In this document: positions 58,516 through 64,000 of the stretch, one piece after another
Layout of the letters: each line of letters opens with the position of its first letter
Numbering within the stretch: the stretch's first letter is position 1
Source: Oryzias latipes
Lineage: Eukaryota; Chordata; Actinopteri; Beloniformes; Adrianichthyidae
Reading direction: 5' to 3'
NCBI RefSeq assembly: GCF_002234675.1
Contig: NC_019871.2
Coordinates: 21,732,604 to 21,796,603, forward strand
Length of the DNA: 64,000 nucleotides
The notes under the pieces: generated by a model
Told to the model about the DNA's origin: nothing
Databases searched by the model: none
Seen by the model: the letters and a program-made list of their open reading frames with translations, nothing else
Program-made: the position numbers and the translations under genes

Positions 58516-58596
58516 TCACACAAATAGTGCAGGTTAGTTCGCACTGTCATTAGCTTTTACCCAGCTGAGAAGAGCCTTCACACCGACGCTTAACAT
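39401..58596 (-). CDS. numa1: Nuclear mitotic apparatus protein 1 (NuMA)
   Basis: Spindle-pole protein linking dynein to microtubule minus ends and, through LGN, to the cortex; nuclear in interphase (family knowledge). Exons: 58596-58561, 58351-58266, 58154-58081, 57326-57238, 57157-57083, 56344-56251, 56156-55997, 55343-55204, 54531-54420, 54297-54180, 53881-53741, 51962-51849, 51744-48049, 47957-47748, 46329-46148, 45233-45102, 44741-44660, 44448-44265, 42822-42686, 42503-42210, 42114-42013, 41934-41638, 39688-39646, 39462-39401: 6660 nt, 2219 aa, all in phase (human 2115). The N-terminus MLSVGVKALLSWVNS matches the hook-like domain. Coiled coil spans about 245-1715. The C-terminal tail keeps LYFTPI, RRRTTQ, DWLRIAELQARNKAC, PRPLTPK (Thr about 2065, human T2015) and ADRRQSM..TIDNTPK (Thr about 2100, human CDK1 site T2055). 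The 54420 donor was chosen on phase; a cleaner-looking site 4 bases on breaks the frame. Confidence 0.97.
40262..40845 (-). pseudogene. LINE 3'-end relic (L2/Rex-like)
   Basis: On the minus strand a broken reverse-transcriptase tail begins LHWLPVYQRIDFKVL, followed by stops and frameshifts. A 3' UTR ending in 'gttatgtaaagcacttcc' follows. It lies in the numa1 intron between 41638 and 39688. The preceding 39690-40260 holds an open frame on each strand but no recognisable domain. Confidence 0.65.
40970..41600 (+). repeat. Family A TIR element, copy 6, split by hAT MITE
   Basis: The left part has 'gtgggcgggactgttggtgcagagcaacaccgcc'; the right part has 'catcatgagaaaaatattacaagaacatg' and the terminus 'cagagtgagtctttaaag'. 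The family's 'ATGTCCTCCATCAT' block is broken exactly by the MITE at 41092-41515. The ATG core is lost. Confidence 0.75.
41092..41515 (+). mobile_element. hAT-type MITE (family C), copy 2
   Basis: 424 bp with the same termini and interior as 3322-3732, flanked by perfect 8-bp repeats ATGTCCTC at 41084-41091 and 41516-41523. The duplicated bases are part of the family A consensus, so the pre-insertion site is known. Confidence 0.92.
42855..43545. repeat. TIR element with 'ctgcgttcacac' termini
   Basis: The left end 'gatgctgcgttcacactaaagg' and the reverse complement of the right end 'gagctgcgtttacacagaacac' are inverted, both followed by 'ccgtgcgtc'. About 690 bp, non-coding. It fills the numa1 intron between 44265 and 42822. 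Parts resemble 19280-19400. Confidence 0.6.
43615..44228 (-). repeat. Family A TIR element, copy 7
   Basis: Near full length: 'aacatgtttttgtgggatttctctgatgatggg' to 'caaaagatgatcagagtgggactttaaaa'. The core 'ccaatattgctcgccatttttgttgcacc' is intact. It lies beside the TIR element at 42855-43545 in the same numa1 intron. Confidence 0.8.
45385..45870 (-). repeat. Family F dispersed element, copy 2
   Basis: 'ccatagcaaccatttc', 'gaactacgcccacattcct', 'aaacgccacttctgcaagctcac' and 'aacatggctgcctctttc' correspond in reverse complement to phrases spread over 63560-63990. It lies in the numa1 intron between 46148 and 45233. Confidence 0.5.
46595..47530. repeat. Family E element, copy 2, split by a family D element
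   Basis: The left part ends 'catttatagta' and the right part resumes 'gtgccaaccatctaaaaattgatcatgg'. In the uninterrupted copy at 12535-13070 the two are adjacent. The interruption is the family D element at 46836-47353. All lies in the numa1 intron between 47748 and 46329. Confidence 0.6.
46836..47353. mobile_element. Family D TIR element, copy 2, nested
   Basis: Matches 15073-15691 through 'catgacgtcaacctaga', 'gaacttttgcaaagatgga', 'cttcctggaagaggctgtt' and 'gatcaaaataccgctttggggtttc'. It is shorter, with a (gt)n stretch near 47155. Exact borders are uncertain by about 10 bp. Confidence 0.6.
48049..51744 (-). other. numa1: Giant coiled-coil exon of numa1
   Basis: One 3696-nt exon encodes residues 414-1645 without a stop, rich in Q, E, K and L heptads. 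The same sentence-like order of motifs recurs about every 326-332 residues: a NCA.LEEEV block near 50200 and 49220, and a LLQQ..SASE block near 50720, 49720 and 48720, each followed by a (V/L)Q.KE...LL(K/R) phrase. The human gene also has one very large rod exon (known). Confidence 0.9.
52530..52975 (+). repeat. Family A TIR element, copy 8
   Basis: The core 'gcgacaaaaatggcgagcaatattgga' is followed by an internal deletion and 'ccagatgccagctcagatgataaa'. The right end 'catctgagtggatctttaaag' is present. It lies in the numa1 intron between 53741 and 51962. The stretch 51965-52530 before it shows nothing recognisable. Confidence 0.75.
53350..53600 (+). pseudogene. LINE reverse-transcriptase tail relic
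   Basis: A decayed frame contains QNSSARI, then FQLHWLPVKCRIDLRLLMFN, the usual C-terminal phrase of L2/Rex-like LINEs. No 3' UTR was recognised. It sits in a numa1 intron, 140 bp past the exon 53881-53741 in the transcribed sense. Confidence 0.6.
54604..55190 (-). repeat. Family B TIR element, copy 4
   Basis: 'gagaatggactgagtgg', 'ctccaagaagccaaaatcccatagacttctatagag', 'cattctattggtcagaataatcattc' and the right end 'cactcagtccagttctcacatagagtcaat'. It fills the numa1 intron between 55204 and 54531, almost touching the exon. Confidence 0.7.
55430..55845 (-). repeat. Family A TIR element, copy 9 (short, both termini)
   Basis: Starts 'taaagacccactctgatgaaaatgg' and ends 'agatgatcagagtgggactttaaag', the clearest inverted termini of the family. 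The ATG core is deleted, leaving about 415 bp. It lies in a numa1 intron. Confidence 0.85.
56440..57050 (+). repeat. Family A TIR element, copy 10
   Basis: Near full length, with a core frame MASNIRAIQPY..EPDTCSDEE starting near 56719 after an ATG-to-ATA change in the initiation codon (ACAAAGATAGCGAGCAA). It lies in the numa1 intron between 57083 and 56344. Confidence 0.8.
57865..58009 (+). mobile_element. LINE 3' tail, severely 5'-truncated
   Basis: About 145 bp nearly identical to 11370-11515, through 'gtgaagcaccttgaattactttgtgta' to the TTGCC tail. A possible 7-bp repeat TAGACAT flanks it. It shares a numa1 intron with no other feature. Confidence 0.8.
58438..58511. repeat. numa1: (CA)n microsatellite in a 209-bp numa1 intron
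   Basis: About 30 CA units. On the transcribed strand it is (TG)n starting about 50 nt past the donor of the first coding exon. Confidence 0.95.
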
Positions 58597-58630
58597 CTCG
58601 GTTGACCCTTTATTGTAAAGGGATTTCAAT
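58597..58630 (-). other. numa1: numa1 5' UTR part of exon 2
   Basis: Upstream of the ATG at 58596 the minus strand reads to a TTTCAG acceptor at 58631-58632, so the start codon lies about 34 nt into this exon. Confidence 0.65.
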
Positions 58631-58985
58631 CTGAAATAAATAAAAAAATATATCAAATAAATGCATAAATAAATAGGTTTGCTTTACTGCGTAAATACAA
58701 TTTAAGCAACAATCTTACTTTCGATAAGGCGCAGCCGCAAGCCACTTTTCTAACTAAACATTGTATTTTGCATTTTAATTTAAAAGTAATGATTAATTGG
58801 CAGACGTTATTGTTAAAGAAGTAAAGCAAAAATCTGGTTGTTCACAGTACAAGCTAAAAGTAAAGCTAACTTTGAAAAAAAGATAACTGAGTAAACTTGC
58901 AATGCAACGAACGAACGTCGGCTAAGTTAAACTTTCAATTTAACGGAACTGCGAAAAATGACCTAATTTAAACGTAGTTGCTTAC

Positions 58986-59055
58986 CTGAAAACGTACCTA
59001 TAGTTCCTCTCTCTCGGTGTAAACCACTCGTTGTTGACAGGACTGTTTACGTTTT
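58986..59055 (-). other. numa1: numa1 untranslated first exon (predicted)
   Basis: A CAG/GTAAGC donor on the minus strand ends at 58986. The upstream edge (transcription start) is a guess from the position of the CCAAT boxes. The intron to 58631 would be about 350 bp. Confidence 0.45.
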
Positions 59056-59524
59056 GTAAATGGAAAGAAATCTTCAGCTCAAGGTATAACGTAACAAAAA
59101 TTTGAAAAAGGACGCGACAGATTGAATCAACCAATCCGATTGCAGAAAAAGCCACTCGTGAAAAATCAGGCTGTGATTGGTTAAAAATCCAGGAAGTCTG
59201 CTTACGTCATTATCCAGAACATGGCAGCTTGGCAAAGGAAAGAAGGGGGAAAAAAATTAAAAAATTTAAATTAAAAAAACAAAGGAGAGAAGGGAGCAAA
59301 TTTTTGACTGTGTGTAGAGAACTATGATCATTTTTAGATATGAAATTACGTATTTGTGTTTTTATGTTTTAATTTAATTTAAATTTTTATGGTTACATTT
59401 GTTAGCCATCATTCCTATTATTTTTCAGAATATTAAACATCAAACCAACTATTAGATGATACATTTTAATCGCTCATAATCTCATGCACAGTAAATGCTC
59501 AACACGTGTTATCATGTGACTACT

Positions 59525-59543
59525 ACTACAAGTCCCAGGATGC
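59525..59543 (+). promoter_or_regulatory. ZNF143/Staf (SBS) motif
   Basis: ACTACAAGTCCCAGGATGC matches the known consensus ACTACAATTCCCA(G/T)(A/C)ATGC at nearly every position. The motif is enriched at bidirectional vertebrate promoters. Confidence 0.8.
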
Positions 59544-59551
59544 ATTTGCTT

Positions 59552-59565
59552 GTTTCCATAGAAAC
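59552..59565. promoter_or_regulatory. RFX X-box-like palindrome
   Basis: GTTTCCATAGAAAC is an imperfect palindrome close to the X-box form GTNRCC..RGYAAC, 9 bp past the ZNF143-like motif and about 130 bp before the lrrc51 ATG. X-boxes mark ciliary genes. Confidence 0.55.
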
Positions 59566-59678
59566 AGTTGTGTTTGGGAAAGCCGAAGTTGTCAGAAAGC
59601 CCCTCGGAAAATTACTGAATTTCAAATTCAGGAAATTCCTGAATGTGCTGAATTTGTCATTCATTAGATAAATTGATT

Positions 59679-59686
59679 TGACGTCA
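59679..59686. promoter_or_regulatory. CRE palindrome TGACGTCA
   Basis: A full 8-bp cAMP-response-element palindrome lies 10 bp before the lrrc51 start codon. It could be within the 5' UTR. Confidence 0.55.
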
Positions 59687-59696
59687 TTAGGTTATT

Positions 59697-62600
59697 ATGT
59701 TCGGCGCGCCCGTGGATCTCTCTTTTAAAAACATCAGCAAGCTAACAGGTTGTACTTTTTTTTGTTTCTCTATTTGTTGCTTTGGCTTAGTTTTTATTTC
59801 TCAAGTTTGATTTTTAATTTCATTTTTATTATATGTTTTCCATCAGACTTGCTGTTGAAAAACATTAACTTAAAATTCCTGTGAAATATATGGTTATGCC
59901 AAAAGGTTGTTTTTTTTTAAAAAAATGGTTAAATTCATCAACAAGTATTATAAAACATGTCATTTTTCAAAAATAATTCCAGACTTAATTTTATTTTCAT
60001 GTGTTTTTGGTGGACAATAAAAAAATAAAACTTGGGAGAATTATGGAGCAAAAAGGAGACTGAGTGTTTTGTGTCCACTATTGTTTCTTTTGACATTAAT
60101 ACACAAGTTTTAATACAGGATTGTAATGATTTTTAATTATTTTTATCCTGTTTTAATTATATCTCAATTTACTTAGATTAGAATAGAAATAGTTCATTAA
60201 AAAATAACTACTTTTGCAAACCAAACTCAACATAAATATATATTTGCACAAAAAGAAATTGACACTAACCTATTTTTATAGGACAAGTTTGTGACATATA
60301 TGGAATTACTGTTTGCAAGGGGTGTAACAATCAAACGACTTTATTGATGAATTGATTTCTTTTCCTACAATCCAACCAGACCGATCTGTCTGAGGCCACT
60401 TGTTAATCAGATCAACATATAAAGTTGTTTCAACAAGAAATTAAACAATTAATTGGATATTTGAAAATACCATTTGGAGTTGGATACGAATTGGGCTGAG
60501 GTACTGAAAACGACTAAGTGCATCACAGCGGACAACAACACACATGTGATGACGGCAAAAAATGATCAACCAGCCATCATTCCAGTCCAATGTGAGGAAA
60601 CGTTATAAATTTAGCAAAGACATGTGACCATACAGTGTGGTAGAATGATCTAAGAATGTTCTATTTCTATTATTTTGATGTGGAAAAACAACAGTGAGCT
60701 GAGCTGTAGAAAACTAAAATGTGAATGAATTTGCCAGTATTGCCTTACCATTCTTGTTTACTTGTTTGTTTGTACACATATTTAATTAACACTTATCTAA
60801 CAAGACATACAAGGAATCTGGAAAACTTCACCTGTGCTGTTCAGTGCAGGTGAAATTGGCACTGGCATTCATCTCTAAGTCAAACTTGTTGAATTATTGA
60901 CTAAAGATTTCCGCGATCGATTGTAGGTCAGTGAATCGGATCGTTAAAAAAGAACCAATATCTACTATGAATCAGGTTTTCAATCATAAATTATGATATA
61001 AACTGAATTGTTGTGAAAATCAATCGCTACACCTCTGCTGTTTGCCTTACGTCACATTCTTTTTAAATGCGTTTGGCCTCTTTTTCCAGTCATTTTAAGA
61101 ATGTTTTGGGTTTGTTAAAACAAACAAAGAACAAATCCCTCTTTTCTTAGAAATGGTGCTCTGTGACACACATTTAAAGTAGACTCAAATAAATGTAGAT
61201 AGCAGTTTTCATTTAAACACATACTACATATGTTTGTCTTTTCAGATGCTTGGACGGAGGAACCCAGGAGAAGCCTTCGGCCTTTAAAAAAAAACTCAGA
61301 GAACAAATATTTGTGTTGTTCTCTGCGCTTGAGCAACAACAACATTACTGACTTATTTGACCTTGAGAGAACTGTTTGTCATTTCCTTGCGGAACCCAAG
61401 CGCCTTGCTTGGCTTGATATTTCCTTCAACAAGATTACCCACATTGACCCAGTGAGTAACTTGGCCTTCTCCTTTATTTACGTGTTTTTATCTTAAAGAT
61501 GTCTGCATCCTACTTATGTTATATTGGTATTATTTCTGCTCCAGATCCTATGCAGACTGCATGAACTGCGTGTGCTGTATCTTCATGGGAACAGCATTCG
61601 TGTTCTGTCAGAGGTGGACAGGCTGGGGGAGCTTCAGCATCTCCACTCCATCACTTTACATGGGAACCCCATAGAAACCAATAAGACGTATAGGTACAGA
61701 TTTGTTTATTTCAGATGCAACAGCATTTTCCAGAAATGTAAGTAAGTAGAATGTAAGTTCTTTAAGTCCTCCCTAAAGACTCTCTCCAATGAAAATCATA
61801 ATCTTGGTGTTTTTAACATGCTTTTCTTTTCTGAGGATAGAGAACATATATAAAGAAAATGAAGCTCAAAATTGCATTCCTGAGTATTTCTTTTTCAAAT
61901 TATTGTGAATCACTGGCAGACGATAAAATGTGGTGGGACGTAGAAAACAAGCTCCCTGTTCCGCTCCATTCTGATGCATACACTTGCAGACAAAGAAATG
62001 TAAACGTTGACCTAGTCTGAGCTGACATCTGGCTATAAACTGTACGTCTGGAAAGCTCCAATATTGTTTGACGATTTTTGTTGAACTGGTAATGTTAGAT
62101 ATGGTGTGTGAGGGGCTGTAAGCTAGTGGGAGACCATGTCAACAAAGGGTTTATGGGAAATGAAGGCAGGTTTAGGCCGTTCCGACAGTCCCACCCACAA
62201 CTTAAAGGTGAATTTCGAATGAATTACTGCTACTCTGCAGAAACTATGTCCTAGAAAACGACAAGTTTTTTTCAAGCTTTTAAAATCTCCATAATCAAAA
62301 AACCGCTGCAACGCTTTTACAATTGATCAAAAGGTGATTGGCGTGGGGATTAACAGCAAAAGCAGCTGTCATTTCTAATTAATTGCCATCAGAACTCCTG
62401 TTGTTCTACAGCTTTTTGAATTTGGCTACTTGTTCAATCTTACAGTAAGAACTGCAAAGAGTCACATAATGGGACTAAATATAAACCTTTAGCAGCTTCT
62501 ACTGTTGCACAGTAGAAGTGTGGGGTCAGGTATAACTCTTGGAACTCAAGTGCTTGGAAAGCATAACTCTGCAACAGGTGCTAGAACACAGATCATATCC

Positions 62601-62925
62601 CCGTCAGTCCGTCTGTGCAACAGCAGCAGTGTTTGAAGACACACTGGTACTGCCAATCACACGCTAAACAAAGGTTACATAGAATTAGCCTCCATTGCTG
62701 GTGTATTTATGAACCTAAATGTAGTTTTTGACAGATCAGAATAACACTGTCAATGGTTTCTCTTTTCCTCTCTACAGAAATCATGTGATTTTTGCACTGC
62801 CTCAGTTAAAGTCAATGGACTTCAGCGCAGTAACAAGCCAGGAGCGAGTCCTGGCAAAGATGAGGCATCGAAGCAGAAGCCGCAGTAAGACCAACCCAGC
62901 GGTCGCAGATATAGAGAACTCCTGA
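59697..62925 (+). CDS. lrrc51: Leucine-rich repeat-containing protein 51
   Basis: Small LRR protein of poorly known function; in primates its locus is fused to the TOMT methyltransferase as LRTOMT (known). Exons 59697-59748, 61246-61451, 61545-61693, 62778-62925 give 555 nt and 184 aa in phase (human LRRC51 about 192). The start MFGAPVDLSF aligns with the human N-terminus after a shorter lead, and the start codon is the first ATG after the promoter motifs. LRR units: LRLSNNNITDL (about residues 45-55), LAWLDISFNKITHIDP, LRVLYLHGNSIRVLSEV and LHSITLHGNPIE, followed by the capping NHVIFALPQLKSMDFS. The tail is basic (RHRSRSRSKT). No tomt-like frame follows in the remaining 1 kb. Confidence 0.95.
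60317..61037. mobile_element. hAT-type non-autonomous element
   Basis: 721 bp in lrrc51 intron 1. The left end is AAGGGGTGTAACAATCAAAC and the reverse complement of the right end is CAGAGGTGTAGCGATTGA. Perfect 8-bp repeats CTGTTTGC lie at 60309-60316 and 61038-61045. No coding frame. The preceding 59750-60308 is AT-rich and featureless. Confidence 0.85.
61783..62350 (-). repeat. Family A TIR element, copy 11
   Basis: 'ctctccaatgaaaatcataatcttggtg' to 'caaaaggtgattggcgtggggatt', with a decayed core 'ccaatattgtttgacgatttttgttgaac'. It lies in lrrc51 intron 3. Confidence 0.75.
62496..62518. repeat. Perfect 10-bp hairpin
   Basis: CTTCTACTGT and ACAGTAGAAG are separated by TGC, in lrrc51 intron 3. 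No terminator or RNA role is evident. Confidence 0.85.
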
Positions 62926-63165
62926 TGGCTGCGTAAAGAATGGATGGATGGGCTGTGTAGTAGTTTTTCAAAAGAATATTTGAAAGCTGATTATTTTTCC
63001 AAAATATCTGATTTTGACCAGCTTCAGAGATGACGAGTGTTATGACATTTTTCATGTTAGATGCTCCAAAGTTCTGCTTTGCTGCATCCTTGGAGATGAT
63101 CTCTGAAAAGATTCTACAGAAAGTTCAGAATGTTGGTTTTAAATGTGAAAATATTAACATTTCTA

Positions 63166-63171
63166 AATAAA
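63166..63171 (+). terminator. lrrc51: lrrc51 polyadenylation signal candidate
   Basis: AATAAA about 240 bp after the stop codon, the first canonical signal downstream. Confidence 0.65.
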
Positions 63172-63279
63172 TTAAAGGTTTTAAATCACCTCTTTGGGTT
63201 ATTTTATCATTGAAATTCCTCTTTTTCTCCATGTCCTTCAGCAGTCCTGGACTGCAAGGACTACAAAAAATATTTTTGG

Positions 63280-64000
63280 GTATAGTGATTGACAACCCCC
63301 CGAAAAAAAAAAAAAAAATCAGAGCAGGAGAATCCATAAAAAAATGGCCAAAAATGCCATACGCAGCCAAAGAAAAAAAAAAAAAAAGACTTTCAAAATC
63401 CACTAACCACAAATTCAAAAGAAGTTTTAAAATTATGGGATGGCCACAGGACCTGCAGCTTGGCGGCTCTTTTAAGTGTGAATTTTGGCACTCTTCACAC
63501 ACAATATGGAAAAAGAAAAATGTTTTGTTTGCAATCTTAAAGAAATTTCACCCCCACCTTGAAGTTTTGTTGACCTTTGACCCTGGGAAGAGGCTGCCAT
63601 CTTGAACTTTCTTAATAAAAATCTTCATTAGTACCTTCTATAAACTTAAAATTTGTCCTAGGGATTTTCACCCATCGCCTAACTCCTCGAGAAAAATGTT
63701 GGCAATTGTAGATTAGCGAGCTCACAAAAGTGGCATTTTCCTGTTGTTTCACATTTCTTAATGCAATATTGTAAAAATGTAATACACAATACCTTAACTA
63801 AAGCTGAACGGAATAATTGAACATTTGTGAACATATTAGGAATGTGGGCGTGGTTAACAAAAAACCTCCTTTGTCAAAGAAATAAAACAACTCTTGCAGA
63901 TTCTTCTCAGAATTACAAAGATCAGTTTGCCATCACTTGGCAACCCAAATACAAAACCGTTGCTATGGACGTGAAACCAACAGAAAAGTCGTGAATATGT
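63280..64000 (+). repeat. Family F dispersed element, copy 3, runs off window
   Basis: Contains 'aaaattatgggatggccacaggacc', 'ctgccatcttgaactttc', 'tgtcctagggattttcacccatcgcctaactcc', 'aatgtgggcgtggttaac' and 'gttgctatggacgtgaaac', shared with 16680-16960, 18340-18480 and 45385-45870. The A-rich runs near 63304 and 63373 look like internal expansions. No gene was seen after lrrc51. Confidence 0.55.

Larger units (their letters stand above)
59056..59696. promoter_or_regulatory. Probable bidirectional numa1/lrrc51 promoter
   Basis: The two genes are head-to-head with about 640 bp between them. Visible motifs: CCAAT at 59131, ATTGG at 59176, TTACGTCA-like at 59203, CACGTG at 59503, ZNF143/SBS-like at 59525, X-box-like at 59552 and TGACGTCA at 59679. 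No TATA box is obvious near either inferred start. NUMA1 and LRRC51/LRTOMT are also neighbours in this orientation in human (known). Function is inferred. Confidence 0.7.

Noticed and set aside
63172..64000. TOMT methyltransferase exons after lrrc51
   Set aside because: No methyltransferase-like frame is present; the sequence is family F repeat up to the window end.

Overview
This is a vertebrate, almost certainly teleost fish, chromosomal window. It holds four spliced protein-coding genes with GT-AG introns, embedded in DNA crowded with fish-type transposable elements: tRNA-derived SINEs, L2/Rex-like LINE tails, a Tc1 element, hAT-type MITEs with 8-bp target duplications, and several unnamed inverted-repeat families. 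I could not pin the species. All exon models were built by hand from open reading frames, splice signals and reading-frame phase. Each model closes in frame from exon to exon.

Layout. (1) 1072-13855, plus strand: the last 18 coding exons of a glutamate carboxypeptidase, best called naalad2. The gene enters from the left edge, so its N-terminal cytoplasmic tail, membrane anchor and first luminal residues are missing. (2) 13.9-21.8 kb: an intergenic stretch of repeats and microsatellites. (3) 37221-22491, minus strand: an 11-exon NLR-like gene predicted at 738 aa. It runs from an acidic fish-NLR N-terminus through a short PYD-like segment and a FISNA-like segment to NACHT and winged-helix regions, then stops where leucine-rich repeats should begin. 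Its Walker A lysine is methionine and its Walker B motif is altered. Its NACHT region is split over several exons, whereas fish NLRs usually carry it in one large exon. I know of no named gene that matches it, and it is the strongest candidate for something undescribed. (4) 58596-39401, minus strand: a complete 24-coding-exon numa1 predicted at 2219 aa. It includes a 3.7-kb coiled-coil exon that shows roughly 1-kb internal repetition. (5) 59697-62925, plus strand: a complete four-exon lrrc51 of 184 aa, head-to-head with numa1 as in mammals.

The roughly 640-bp interval between numa1 and lrrc51 looks like a shared promoter. It contains a ZNF143/SBS-like motif, an RFX X-box-like palindrome, CRE-like sites and CCAAT boxes. 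naalad2 and the NLR gene are tail-to-tail; the NLR gene lies downstream of numa1 on the same strand. Nothing suggests that the four genes act in one pathway. They are a dipeptide/folate-type peptidase, a putative ATP-independent innate-immune adaptor, a spindle-pole protein and a small LRR protein.

The repeats record an order of insertion. hAT MITEs sit inside two different older TIR families and inside a dead Tc1 element, and another TIR family is nested inside a further one. Family names A to F below are mine, for cross-reference only.
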